From contig NZ_JAGSYH010000006.1 in assembly GCF_025685685.1 (NCBI RefSeq), positions 62,001-126,000 on the forward strand: a stretch of DNA of 64,000 bases, read 5' to 3'. This stretch comes from Acidicapsa dinghuensis. Its GTDB lineage: Bacteria > Acidobacteriota > Terriglobia > Terriglobales > Acidobacteriaceae. This document shows positions 26,667 through 35,540 of this stretch, piece by piece. Under the pieces are notes generated by a model. That model did no database searches. It was not told where the DNA came from and worked only from the letters and a program-made list of their open reading frames with translations. The position numbers were made by a program, and so were the translations under genes. Within the stretch, counting starts at the first letter, position 1, and each line of letters begins with the position of its first letter.

Positions 26667-28100
26667 CTATTGGCAGCAGCTTCCTTGTCCCTCTTGCTTT
26701 CCAATCTGCGTCATCATTGACCAGGTCATGTCACGGTACCAGTACCAGTGGGTAGTGCCGCCGCCTTTCAGAATATAGCGGTTATGGTTGAAGGTATTGT
26801 TTTTTGACTGGTATGGCGTTGTGTCGTCGCCAATTCCGGAGTAGCCGGTGGTTCCCAGGTAGGTAATTGTATTGTTGTGAACGTAGTCGTTCGTTGCGGT
26901 GTAGGATCCATATTCGCCACTGCCGCGATTTTGATTCACGATTGTGATGCCGTTGCCGCCGGTGGCCGGCACCGTGACATTATTGCCGTAGACCTCAACG
27001 TTTGAAGAGTTCTGAATGAGAATTTGTGCGCTCTCCAGCCAGACCAACTGATGGGGGCAGTTGCCGATAAACGTGTTGTTTTTGATTACGGCACTGTAGC
27101 TGACCTCATGCATCAGTCCGCCGTTTTCGTTGTTAACGAAGGTGTTATCTTCATAGGTGCTATAGATGTTGTTGGTGTCCGCCCAAAGGCCCATTCCCAG
27201 GTTGTCATGGATGTAATTCGACTGCACCAGAAGATTATTGGTGCCCATGATCTTTCCGCCGCCGCCCTCAACGCCTGTATCGAATCCATCCTGGTTATTG
27301 AAGGAAATTTCATCGTCGATAATCTGGACGTTAGTTCCTGTTGCCTTGATGCCTTGCTGACCGTTGTGATGCAGATAGGTCTTATAAATCTTGTCTCCTG
27401 GTCCCACAAATGCACCAGCACCGTGATTGAAGCGGGCTTCGCAATTTTCGAAAACCCATCCGAAGCCCAATCCATTTGCCCAGCCTGGGCCATCGCCCCC
27501 TAGAGCACCGGTCTGCGCCTCGTTGGCATATTTTTCGACTGTGATGCCGGAAATCGTGACATTGGGAGCTGAACCATAGAACGCATATGTACTCATCCCA
27601 AGTTCAATGGTGTGACCTTCTGGGTTCGTGGGAATGTAAACCTGGTTGTTAGCGTGGTCAAAATACCACGAGCCTGCCTCCAGGTTTTCCTTGGTGGTTG
27701 CCTTTGTTTGAAGCACGTTGTCGATGAAGAGATCCTGATCGTAATTGCACAAAGGAGATGTGCTCACGCAGGATCCATGCGCGATGCCGTCGAATTTAGC
27801 GCTCGCGACATACTGATTGCCTGTGGCCTTGAACGACAGGACCTGAGATCCGTTGAAGACCACGGTCCCTTTGGCCGAGAAAGCGTCGCCTGATTTAGGC
27901 TTTACGCTTTGCATACGGTAAGTGCCGGCGTTGAGATAAAAAACGGTTCCGGCGGGAGCCGCATTGACAGCTGCCTGCACATTCGCGCCAGGATTGAGGG
28001 TTACGCTGCCGGCGAAAGCGGACGGCGAACCGAGCGCTACGAGGCTGGATAAAAGTACGACGCCGATTGACGGCAGGTTATGGGGGATGAATTGCTTCAC
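26667..28100 (-). CDS. Secreted right-handed parallel beta-helix protein (paralogue 2)
   Basis: 477 residues with a Sec leader (LPSIGVVLLSSLVALGSPSAFA). It aligns end to end with the protein at 23748: both have GTYRMQSVKPK, FNGSQ, DQDLFID, SWYFDH, NQVY, NPEGHT(V/I)ELGMS, then asparagine-rich coils (YEDNTFVNNENGGLMHEVSY, IQNSSNVEVYGNNVTVP). Both end HWYWYxDMSWxxMTQIG followed by a Cys-Cys pair. Start is GTG at 28100, with GGAG seven bases upstream. The upstream neighbour on the same strand is an Ig-like secreted protein, 70 bp away. Gene duplication with the methyltransferase between the copies is evident. Function likely extracellular carbohydrate binding or cleavage. Confidence 0.82.
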   Translation of the reverse strand: MKQFIPHNLPSIGVVLLSSLVALGSPSAFAGSVTLNPGANVQAAVNAAPAGTVFYLNAGTYRMQSVKPKSGDAFSAKGTVVFNGSQVLSFKATGNQYVASAKFDGIAHGSCVSTSPLCNYDQDLFIDNVLQTKATTKENLEAGSWYFDHANNQVYIPTNPEGHTIELGMSTYAFYGSAPNVTISGITVEKYANEAQTGALGGDGPGWANGLGFGWVFENCEARFNHGAGAFVGPGDKIYKTYLHHNGQQGIKATGTNVQIIDDEISFNNQDGFDTGVEGGGGKIMGTNNLLVQSNYIHDNLGMGLWADTNNIYSTYEDNTFVNNENGGLMHEVSYSAVIKNNTFIGNCPHQLVWLESAQILIQNSSNVEVYGNNVTVPATGGNGITIVNQNRGSGEYGSYTATNDYVHNNTITYLGTTGYSGIGDDTTPYQSKNNTFNHNRYILKGGGTTHWYWYRDMTWSMMTQIGKQEGQGSCCQ

Positions 28101-28170
28101 AAGAAATCTCCAAAAATGGCGTTGACTACGATGTTGCGGCGTAACAGTCGTGCGTGTTGCCGGCATTGGG

Positions 28171-28809
28171 CTATTCACCCGGTATTGGATCGCCCAGCAG
28201 TATCCGCGGGCGGCTGACATCGGAAATGTAATAAATGTCGACACCGTCGACATTCCCTCCCCAAGCGTAGGAGTAACGTTTCGATTCGGGATCTGGGGAG
28301 ACAGGCGATAGGATCAAGCAACTTGATTTGTCGGCTGTAAGAAGATAGACCTTGAGAGCATCTGCCACGCTTTCTGTTCCATCTTGTTGAACTGTGGGGT
28401 GTAAGCACCCATAAACAGCGGCGGCTTCGATTGCTCCGTCGATCCATTTCTGGTGGGCTTCAAGAATTGCAGGGTTATCAACTACTTTTATTTGAGCGAC
28501 CGGTGTGGAACGCTGATTTAGCGAGTCGACGACGGTCAACGCGATATCGGTATCTGGAGCGGTAGCGGGCGCAGTGTAGAGGCCGCTGGGCGTTACTCTG
28601 CCGAGCGATGTGCTCCCACCTGCTACGCCATTGACGTACCAGGTCACTGCAGAATTTCCGGCCGGAACCTTAAGCTGCAGTTTTTCGCCAGCCTGAACAG
28701 AGACCGGAGTGGCAGAATTTGCAGCCGTGCCCGTCGAGAGGGCCAGAGCATTACCGCAAAGTGCTGCTGCCAGAGTAAGAACGGAAGAAATGATGGCGAT
28801 TTTTGGCAT
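28171..28809 (-). CDS. Secreted Ig-like domain protein
   Basis: 212 residues. A Sec leader (KIAIISSVLTLAAALCGNALA) is followed by a BIG2-like Ig domain with VTWYVNGVAGGSTSLGRV and TPSGLYTAPATAP, a pattern common in acidobacterial surface proteins. The C-terminal 90 residues (AVYGCLHPTVQQDG, KSSCLILSP) match no family I know. GGAGAG lies six bases before the ATG. The beta-helix gene begins 70 bp downstream, so they may form an operon for a secreted carbohydrate-active pair. Confidence 0.72.
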   Translation of the reverse strand: MPKIAIISSVLTLAAALCGNALALSTGTAANSATPVSVQAGEKLQLKVPAGNSAVTWYVNGVAGGSTSLGRVTPSGLYTAPATAPDTDIALTVVDSLNQRSTPVAQIKVVDNPAILEAHQKWIDGAIEAAAVYGCLHPTVQQDGTESVADALKVYLLTADKSSCLILSPVSPDPESKRYSYAWGGNVDGVDIYYISDVSRPRILLGDPIPGE

Positions 28810-29774
28810 GAAAACTCTCCTGTATACGGGTAAAGCAAGGTGCATGCACACCAAGCGCCCGATTGATCCACGGATGTGGTCTCAACGTTAAAAATTGGCT
28901 GATAATGGTGCAAGAGTACTCAATAAAACGGGTACTTTCAACCGATAAATGATTACTTTGGTGCTTAGTTCGCTTTAAGATCAAGAAATAAAGCGGGTTA
29001 TCTCAGCAAAAAAATTCCTGAATCTACAAGCGTGTTTATCGGCGGTTCAGGGTACAACTCCGACTCCCTCGAATATGTCGTGGAACGCAGTACCACCATG
29101 TCGAACTTTCATTTCATAAGCTGAACAAACTCGCTTCCGAGTGTCGGAAATGGCTTGGACCGCAAGAAAAGAAAGTTTGATTGTTTGGGTTTAAATGCCG
29201 GAAGAGCCTGGACGCGTCTTGACTCTGTGCCGTGCAGCCAGTTTTGGATTTAGGCAATAAGAAAAGGCTGCCGTGAATCGTGCGATCACAGCACATACAA
29301 GACCTGGTCGAAGTGGCCTTGTGTTTTTATTTCGATCATCATAGCAAGGGCATCGGACCGCGAGTCAAGAAAATTATTCGACCGCGGGCATCCCTTCGAA
29401 AGGATTGTGCAACGCTGAAGTCTGCACAACGGCTAAATTTCCCACTTTGACTGCGCGGTCGAGCCAGAGAGAGCACAGGAAACCGGCGGTGAGCCGGACG
29501 GAAGTTTGGGCCTTGAGTCTTCAAAATTCCACAAGGACGCGCGTATCCGCGAAGCCCTCTTCTCCATCTGGTTTCGGTCTTCCGTTATTGAGCATGCAGG
29601 TCGTAATCTTTCTCTCCTACCAAGACCGTAGTCCGCCTGCATCCAAATGTAACGGTCACTTTTGATTGCACCCAAGATGTGGAGGTGAGAACGGCCCAGA
29701 GGGTAGTCTCGATTTGGATATGGCGCGATAGAACCATCGCAACTACACAAAGCCAAACCACAGTCTGCTATTTA
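28810..29774. other. Gene-poor stretch
   Basis: About 960 bp with only short frames that have no leader, domain or ribosome site I would trust. Together with the Nramp remnant that follows, it looks like a decayed region. I see no insertion-sequence ends or tRNA. Confidence 0.45.
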
Positions 29775-30200
29775 CGGCGAAGGAATCTGGGCTTTCTGAA
29801 AGTGCTCAGTCCAGGTTTGATGACTGGAGCGTCGGACGACAATCTCTCCGGGATATCCACTTATTGATTTGCTAGAGCTTCCTACGGATACGCCACCCTT
29901 TGGACTGTTCTTCTTACCTTTCCTTTGATGGCCGCCGTTCAATTGATGTGCGCGTGGCTTGGAATGATGATCGGACGTGGTCTCGGAAGCGTCATTCGCA
30001 CCCGTTACGCCGGAGGGGGGTCCTAGGTGGCATGCTCAATCGTGATAGTAGCGAATGTCTTCAATATGGGCACGGATCTGAGTGGCATGGTTGATCGTAT
30101 GCAAATGATGACGGGCACCTCTGCTGAAGAGCTATCGGTTTACGTAATTTGCCTTGCGCGCATCCCAATGAGTGACACGAAGCGAAAGCTTGTGTCTTAA
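29775..30200 (+). pseudogene. Nramp (Mn2+/Fe2+ transporter) remnant, N-terminal part
   Basis: A single frame reads SPGLMTGASDDNLSGISTY, then stop TGA (29865-29867). It continues ASYGYATLWTVLLTFPLMAA, VQLMCAWLGMMIGRGLG and a second stop TAG (30024-30026). It goes on through VANVFNMGTDLSGM to a final TAA at 30198. These are the first membrane helices of Nramp proteins (PF01566): the family has G-P-G-x-x-x-(G/A)-x-x-D-(D/P), YPLM-x-x-x-Q and an AN-x-x-(N)-x-G-x-D-L block. About 140 of ~420 residues remain. The two in-frame stops and missing C-terminus mark it as dead; the frame is otherwise unbroken, so decay is recent. Confidence 0.75.
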
Positions 30201-30221
30201 CGTCCCAATGAGGAGTTGGAC

Positions 30222-30584
30222 ATGCCGATCCGAATCGAACGATCGGGCCGCGAAATGGTGATTGTCCGGGCCATGGGTATTCTGGCAAAAGAGGACTTTG
30301 CGAGCTTTACTGATGAATTCGAGCGTCAGGTTCGAGAGCACGGGAGGCTTAGAATTCTGTTTGATGCTACTCGATTCGAAGGCTGGAGCTCTACCGCGAT
30401 TTGGCAGGAATTCAAATTCGACATTGAACATAATCGCGACATCAGCCGGTTGGCAGTCGTCGGCGGCAAAAAGTGGCAAGAAATATTAGTGGTGTCCTTA
30501 AAGCCATTCGCATTTGCCGCCACGCGTTATTTCGAAGAATCGGAGATGACCGAAGCGCAGAATTGGTTAGTATCCGGTGAATGA
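30222..30584 (+). CDS. SpoIIAA-like (STAS-fold) protein
   Basis: 120 residues resembling the SpoIIAA-like family (PF11964). It has an opening strand IRIERSGREMVIVRAMGILA, then EDFASFTDEFERQV, the central ILFDATRFEGWSSTAIW, and RLAVVGGKKWQEILV. The family adopts a STAS/CRAL-TRIO-like fold and its function is mostly unknown; soil bacteria often carry several copies. ATG at 30222 has GAGGAG six bases upstream. It stands alone between the Nramp remnant and an unrelated gene. Confidence 0.8.
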   Translation: MPIRIERSGREMVIVRAMGILAKEDFASFTDEFERQVREHGRLRILFDATRFEGWSSTAIWQEFKFDIEHNRDISRLAVVGGKKWQEILVVSLKPFAFAATRYFEESEMTEAQNWLVSGE

Positions 30585-30878
30585 GATTACGCTCAGCGAT
30601 GATGCGCTTACGTGTGCTGCGAGTGTGAAGAGGTAGAACTCCGTTCTGCATTGAAAATCAGCCCTATTAGAGAAGTTCCGAATTGAGGTGAGGAGTTAAC
30701 GTAGGCGTTAGATTTTTACCCAGCGGTTTGCGGCATGCGGAACGGAGGTTGCCTGTGCAATTGCGCACTCTTTCTTAATACGTGCGTCAACGCGCCGCAC
30801 GCTGTTGCCGTCCTACTACCTGAACGCACGCCGGCACGTGGTTCCCATTTCCCGCAAGGGACCCAAGGAGTACGTAAC

Positions 30879-31397
30879 ATGATCGCCTCACGCTGGAAGC
30901 TTGCCGCAGGCTCCGCTCTGCTGGCTCTGTGTTCTTACGCTGCCTTTGCGCAGCAGGATGCACCACCGCCTGGACCACCACCGGATGGGCTTGAGGGTCC
31001 TCCCCCCGCGCAATCCGGCCGCATGCCCGGTCCTGACCGCGAACTGCGCACGTTAACCCGAGAACTCAGCCTCACCGCGGATCAGCAGACCGGAATCAAG
31101 ACTCTGCTGGAGCAGCAGGTACAGCAGATGAAGGCGCTGCGCGCTAAGTTCCAGAACGAATCGCCTGAGGATGCGACGCCGGATCAGCGCCAGGCTCGTC
31201 GTGCTCAAGTCGAGCAGATCCGCGACGAAACCGACACGAAGATTTCAGCCTTGCTCAACGACGAGCAAAAAGCCAAGTACACCAAGATCATTCAACGCCG
31301 AAAAGCGCGCATGGCAGAGCGCGGACCGGGCGACGGCGGACCACCTCCGTCACCGGATGGTGGTGGTCCCGGGGGGCCACCACAAGGCCTGAACTAG
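30879..31397 (+). CDS. Periplasmic LTXXQ/Spy-like protein
   Basis: 172 residues. A Sec leader (WKLAAGSALLALCSYAAFA) is followed by a helical core with an LTXXQ-type motif (LSLTADQQTGIKTLLEQQ) and a second copy-like block (ISALLNDEQKAKYTKII). Both ends of the mature protein are Pro/Gly-rich. This is the layout of Spy/CpxP-type periplasmic chaperones and related metal-stress proteins. AAGGAG lies eight bases before the ATG. A strong hairpin follows the gene. Envelope-stress chaperone is the likely role; specificity unknown. Confidence 0.82.
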   Translation: MIASRWKLAAGSALLALCSYAAFAQQDAPPPGPPPDGLEGPPPAQSGRMPGPDRELRTLTRELSLTADQQTGIKTLLEQQVQQMKALRAKFQNESPEDATPDQRQARRAQVEQIRDETDTKISALLNDEQKAKYTKIIQRRKARMAERGPGDGGPPPSPDGGGPGGPPQGLN

Positions 31398-31415
31398 CGC
31401 TGATTCACAAAACAC

Positions 31416-31445
31416 AAAGCGGGATGGAGCAATCCATCCCGCTTT
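31416..31445. terminator. Bidirectional terminator
   Basis: Perfect 13-bp stem AAAGCGGGATGGA / TCCATCCCGCTTT with a 4-base loop, between two convergent genes (stops at 31397 and 31474). The A/T ends of the stem serve both directions. Confidence 0.8.
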
Positions 31446-31473
31446 ACCGTATATGACTCTGATTGAGCTTCTA

Positions 31474-33447
31474 TTACTGCTTGACCGACACCAGCGGCAG
31501 ATCGATGAAGCTCGCTTCACCCGCCGCGTGATATACCCGCTGCGTCGCTTTCTGATAATCCCCCGACTTAGCGAAGAAGATATTCGGAACAAAGGTTTGA
31601 GGATTCCGGTCATACAGCGGAAACCAGCTCGACTGGACCTGAACCATGATCCGGTGCCCGGGCAAGAACACATGATTCGTAGTCGGTAGCGCGAACTGAT
31701 ACGTCAGCGGTTTATTCGGCTCAATCGCCTTCGGCTCCGACAAGCCCTCGCGGTATCTTCCGCGAAAGATATCCATTGACACCGCAAGCTGATACCCGCC
31801 CATCTCCTGCTGCCCCGCCACTTCGTCTGGATATACATCGATCAACTTCACCACCCAATCCGAATCCGTACCGCTCGTCGAAGCAACCAGATGCACCGTT
31901 GGCTCGCCGCTTACCTCCACCGGCTCTTTCAACACATCCGTCGAATAACTCAGTACATCCGTTCTTCCCGAGAACTCCCGTTGATCATCTACCAACCAGC
32001 GCGGCCACGTATAAATGCCCGTATACCCCACCGGTAGATCTGGCCGCACTCGAAACGGCACAGGCTTCGCCGGATCCGAAACATACTCGTCAAATCCCGC
32101 GCTCGCCTCAACTGCCGGCGCAGCAAATCCCAGTTTCCCGTCCGCTTCAAGATACAGCGGAGTCTCCTTCGGCTTGCAGCCCTGCTCACACCCCGACGGC
32201 CACGATTCCAGCTTCTCCCAGCGATTCTCTCCCGTCACAAACGCCATCACCGGCGGCAGATGCATCGCCGGCGCGTCGTCCTTCAGGTAGTGCGCCAGAA
32301 ACGGCGCCAATATTTGCATGCGGAAGTAATAGCCCGTATCGCTGCCAAACCGGATCGCCCCCAGCGAGCTCGCGTCCTCAATCTCCTGCCCGTGATGCCA
32401 CGGCCCAAGCACCAGATACAGATTCTTCTTCGCCGATTCCGCCTGATCCTTTTCCAGCGCGCGATACACCGCCATCGCGCCATAAATATCTTCCTGGTCC
32501 CACAGGCTCGCCACCAGCATCGTCGGAACCGTCAGCGGCTCCTTCGCCAAAACCCGGTCCATCGCCTGATCGCTCCAGAAACTGTCATACGCCGGATGCT
32601 CCGCAACCTTCTTCCAGAACCCGATCTGATCCATGCCACGCTCTTTTGCCAGCTCTCCCGCCGAGCCCGCACGCAGATACATGTCATAGTCGTCAAAGCT
32701 GCTCGACTGCCAGTGATACTCATTCGTTCGCGAAGCCGTCTGCTCATAGATATACGGTATGTTCAGCTCGCGAAACGCACCATTGTGAAACCAGTCATCG
32801 CCGCGCCATCCGTCCACCATCGGATTCATAGGCACCACGCACTTCAGCGCAGGATGCGGATGTACCAGAGGTGTCAACGAAAGAAATCCGTCATACGAAA
32901 TCCCCAGCACACCGACCTTGCCATTCGACTCCGGCACATTCTTCACCAGCCAATCGATCGTGTCATACGTGTCAGTCGACTCATCCACCGGCGTGGGGTT
33001 CAACGGCCCATGCATCGGACGATTCATCACATAGTCGCCCTCACTCCCATATTTGCCGCGAATATCCTGTACCACCCGGATATATCCGCCTTCAACGATG
33101 GTCTCCGTGGCATTGTCGTAACCCCACAGCCGCACACCCATGTGCACACTCTGTGTATTCGAAGTGAGCGCCGTTGCATCGTAGGGTGTTCGCGTCAGCA
33201 GAATTCCCGCATGCTTCGCGCCCTTCGGCACCAGGATCACCGTATGCAGCTTCACCCCATCGCGCATGGGGATCATCACATCGCGGCTTTCATAGTCCAT
33301 GCCAGCGGTTGGCGGCACAAACCTCGCTGGCGTCTCACTTGGATAGTCGGGATATTGCGGATTCTGAGCCGTCAGTAGAGGACAAAGACACAGCGACATC
33401 GCAGCCGCAAACAGGCACGCATTCTTTCGCATTGAAGATAAGGCCAT
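31474..33447 (-). CDS. CocE/NonD family hydrolase (peptidase S15-like)
   Basis: About 657 residues with a Sec leader (KNACLFAAAMSLCLCPLLTAQ). The alpha/beta-hydrolase domain starts at VMIPMRDGVKLHTVILVPKG, with GKVGVLGISYDGFLSLTPLV giving the GxSYxG nucleophile serine. The C-terminal jelly-roll begins near SGRTDVLSYSTDVLKEPVEV and ends LPGHRIMVQVQSSWFPLYDRNP. This is the X-Pro dipeptidyl-peptidase/cocaine-esterase-like family (PF02129 plus PF08530) of acyl hydrolases and peptidases. The exact start is unclear: ATGs at 33447 and 33432 both keep the leader. It is monocistronic, between two convergent or divergent neighbours. Substrate not predictable. Confidence 0.88.
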   Translation of the reverse strand: MALSSMRKNACLFAAAMSLCLCPLLTAQNPQYPDYPSETPARFVPPTAGMDYESRDVMIPMRDGVKLHTVILVPKGAKHAGILLTRTPYDATALTSNTQSVHMGVRLWGYDNATETIVEGGYIRVVQDIRGKYGSEGDYVMNRPMHGPLNPTPVDESTDTYDTIDWLVKNVPESNGKVGVLGISYDGFLSLTPLVHPHPALKCVVPMNPMVDGWRGDDWFHNGAFRELNIPYIYEQTASRTNEYHWQSSSFDDYDMYLRAGSAGELAKERGMDQIGFWKKVAEHPAYDSFWSDQAMDRVLAKEPLTVPTMLVASLWDQEDIYGAMAVYRALEKDQAESAKKNLYLVLGPWHHGQEIEDASSLGAIRFGSDTGYYFRMQILAPFLAHYLKDDAPAMHLPPVMAFVTGENRWEKLESWPSGCEQGCKPKETPLYLEADGKLGFAAPAVEASAGFDEYVSDPAKPVPFRVRPDLPVGYTGIYTWPRWLVDDQREFSGRTDVLSYSTDVLKEPVEVSGEPTVHLVASTSGTDSDWVVKLIDVYPDEVAGQQEMGGYQLAVSMDIFRGRYREGLSEPKAIEPNKPLTYQFALPTTNHVFLPGHRIMVQVQSSWFPLYDRNPQTFVPNIFFAKSGDYQKATQRVYHAAGEASFIDLPLVSVKQ

Positions 33448-33560
33448 CCTTCCCACAACGAATAGCCGAAGGCTACCACAATGAGTTCTCAGAATTGCAG
33501 CCTCTCGACTTCACTTGGATTGGCTGTGTCGCGATTGTCTAGGCAGAGAATAGATATCGC

Positions 33561-34457
33561 TCACTTCTTATCCGTGACCACAGTCACCGTCTTTCCCGGA
33601 ACATCCTGCACGCTGAACTTCTCATAATTTGCGTCGTGTTCAATTACATGCTCGCGAATGCCCTTCAGCAGCAGCACGCGCGCCTGCACGCGAAACTCGC
33701 CGCCTGTCGGCAGCCATATCTCGTTATTCACTAATCCCTGGTCGAAGTAGAAGCTTGATCCTTTCTGAATATTCGCCAGCAGCCCGGCACCGATGTGGAA
33801 GTTATCCGTGAAGTGCGCCTCCATACGCGCTACTTCCTTATCCTTTTCATCCACCCAAAGCGTCCCGGCCAGCTTCTTCGAGGCATCCTCGGCCAACCCA
33901 TGCGTCTTCGCATCCTTGCGTCCTGCAAAGTCAAACACAATTGTTGGACGGTCCTTGTACATCACGCGCCGCGGATGGGTGACCTGCATGATGTCGAGCA
34001 GTTGCGTAATCGTCACCGTCTGCTTCGGACCCTCCAGCGCCTGCCCCGGTGGCACATTCTGCGCCTTCTCGACCAGCTTCTTAATGCGCTCGTCTTCCTT
34101 TTCCAGATCGTGCCCTTCCAGTGGCTTGCCATCGCGCTTCGTTGTGCGCTCAATCCGGTGCGAATTCGCAAAAAGCGTGTCGATTTCCTCGGTAGAAGTC
34201 TTTGTCACCTTTCCTGCCGAATCCAGCTCCTCCGTCAGCACCGTCGAGTGATAGGTGTAATTCTCGCGAATCTTATCCATCTCGCGCTGATGTTGCATTA
34301 CCTCGATCATCAACTGGCGGATGTCGGGTAGCGGCGCATCGTCAGCTGCGACAGCCCGGCATATGCTGCCGCTCAATAAAGCCGCGCCAGCGATACACCC
34401 TGCAAGCCATCTCGACGTCCAGACCGCTCCGATTCCATTTCTGGTCGTTATTGACAC
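33561..34457 (-). CDS. Secreted LolA-like protein, unknown function
   Basis: 298 residues starting at GTG, with a Sec leader (LAGCIAGAALLSGSICRAVA). The mature protein reads as a long beta-sheet half-barrel: MDKIRENYTYHSTVLTEEL, then RPTIVFDFAGRKDAKTHGL, LAGTLWVDEKDKEVARMEAH and EIWLPTGGEFRVQARVLL. The L-x-G-T-L-W-V-D/E strand is typical of outer-membrane lipoprotein-sorting/LolA-LolB-like proteins common in Acidobacteria. There is no lipobox. It is monocistronic, 104 bp upstream of the hydrolase gene. A lipid- or lipoprotein-carrier role is a guess from fold only. Confidence 0.65.
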   Translation of the reverse strand: MSITTRNGIGAVWTSRWLAGCIAGAALLSGSICRAVAADDAPLPDIRQLMIEVMQHQREMDKIRENYTYHSTVLTEELDSAGKVTKTSTEEIDTLFANSHRIERTTKRDGKPLEGHDLEKEDERIKKLVEKAQNVPPGQALEGPKQTVTITQLLDIMQVTHPRRVMYKDRPTIVFDFAGRKDAKTHGLAEDASKKLAGTLWVDEKDKEVARMEAHFTDNFHIGAGLLANIQKGSSFYFDQGLVNNEIWLPTGGEFRVQARVLLLKGIREHVIEHDANYEKFSVQDVPGKTVTVVTDKK

Positions 34458-34617
34458 ACCCTCAGTCTACGGAACCCGTTAGCATAGTCACGTTGTACTT
34501 GCACAAATATGAGCACTCCGCTGCATTTTTTCACGCTCGCATTCAGAAGCAACCGATTTCGCACTCCGCCGCAAAAGATCCCGGTCAATCTCTCAACCTC
34601 TCACGGAGAAGAACGAA

Positions 34618-34965
34618 ATGATCCGCCTGCTGTTGAACTGGATATTGAGCGCGCTGGCGCTCTTGATTGTCTCTCGCTTGGTGCCTGGCTTCCACGTTGA
34701 TACCTTTGCAACTGCCCTCGCTGCGGCCCTTGTCTTTGGACTGCTCAACGTCACCCTCGGTCTGATTCTCAAGCTGGTCACGCTGCCGGTCACAATCCTC
34801 ACTTTTGGACTGTTCCTGCTGGTTATCAACGGGTTCGTCCTTGAACTGGCCTCCGGCTTTGTCCCCGGATTTCACATACGCAGCTTCGGCGCGGCATTCA
34901 TTGGCGCAGCCGTCCTCGCTGTCATTCAACTGCTCTTTCGTTTCCTGCTGGGCGAGAGCAAGTAG
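34618..34965 (+). CDS. 4TM holin-like membrane protein (PF04020)
   Basis: 115 residues that are almost entirely four membrane helices: LLLNWILSALALLIVSRLVPG, ALAAALVFGLLNVTLGLIL, ILTFGLFLLVINGFVLEL and AAFIGAAVLAVIQLLFRFL. Two loops read LVPGFHVDTF and FVPGFHIRSF, the paired P-G-F-x-(I/V) signature of the 'mycobacterial 4TM phage holin, superfamily IV' (YvlD-like) proteins. Despite the name these are chromosomal proteins of unknown function, not evidence of a prophage. The stretch GGAGAAG lies just upstream of the ATG. A terminator follows. Confidence 0.88.
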   Translation: MIRLLLNWILSALALLIVSRLVPGFHVDTFATALAAALVFGLLNVTLGLILKLVTLPVTILTFGLFLLVINGFVLELASGFVPGFHIRSFGAAFIGAAVLAVIQLLFRFLLGESK

Positions 34966-34997
34966 TTCGATTCAGCCAGCTCTGTTCCAAAGAAAAA

Positions 34998-35024
34998 TCC
35001 CACGGACGTGTCGCATCCGTGGGA
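34998..35024. terminator. Bidirectional terminator
   Basis: Stem TCCCACGGA / TCCGTGGGA (9 bp) with a 9-base loop, preceded by AAAAA and followed by GTCTTCTTT. It lies between the holin-like gene (plus) and the anti-sigma gene (minus). Confidence 0.75.
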
Positions 35025-35045
35025 GTCTTCTTTGACCTGTACTGA

Positions 35046-35540
35046 CTATTGCGTCGCAGCCGGTTGCGGATGCGCTACCTTCTTCGGCGAGGGCTTCGTC
35101 GAAGTCGCGCCAGGCTTCCGCTTTGGAGCGGGCGCAACATGAATCGGGGCGATTGTATGCGGCACCCCAACCGCGCCTGCCGGAGTAAACCCATTTCCCG
35201 CCGCGCTCTTTGCCGGAGCAGGTGCAGCCTGTTTTGCCGCCGCATTCGCATTCGCCGCCAGTCGCTGCCCGTGATACACGCTCCATGATGAAATCGCCAC
35301 AGCCGCCGCCAGCACGCCAGCCGCTGCAAACTGCAGCTTGCGCCCCGGCATCCACAGCGACCAAATCGAGTACCGGCGCTCCTCACTGTACAGCATTTCT
35401 GCATTCAGCCGACGCTGCACACGATCCTCAAGCCCCGTCGGCGCCGGCAACTTTGCAACCATGCGCAGTGTCTCTTCCGCTTCCCGGCTCTCGCGCGTTT
35501 CCAAACCTTCGTGTTGTCCTTGCTTCCAATCCGAGTTCAT
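35046..35540 (-). CDS. Probable anti-sigma factor
   Basis: 164 residues. A short N-terminal cytoplasmic part (REAEETLRMVAKLPAPTGLEDRV) is followed by one membrane helix (LQFAAAGVLAAAVAISSWSV, near residue 80) and an Ala/Pro/Lys-rich tail outside. No zinc-binding HxxxCxxC motif is visible. Its ATG overlaps the stop of the ECF sigma gene (ATGA), which is the usual arrangement of a sigma/anti-sigma pair. Assignment therefore rests on context and topology, not on a recognised domain. Confidence 0.6.
   Translation of the reverse strand: MNSDWKQGQHEGLETRESREAEETLRMVAKLPAPTGLEDRVQRRLNAEMLYSEERRYSIWSLWMPGRKLQFAAAGVLAAAVAISSWSVYHGQRLAANANAAAKQAAPAPAKSAAGNGFTPAGAVGVPHTIAPIHVAPAPKRKPGATSTKPSPKKVAHPQPAATQ

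Noticed and set aside
31776..33378. Two long plus-strand frames (351 and 372 residues) opposite the CocE/NonD hydrolase.
   Set aside because: Low-complexity Arg/Pro/Ser-rich translations without domains, fully covered by a clear hydrolase gene on the minus strand.
34618..34965. Holin-like gene as evidence of a prophage.
   Set aside because: PF04020/YvlD-like proteins are common chromosomal genes, and no phage structural or lysis gene is near.
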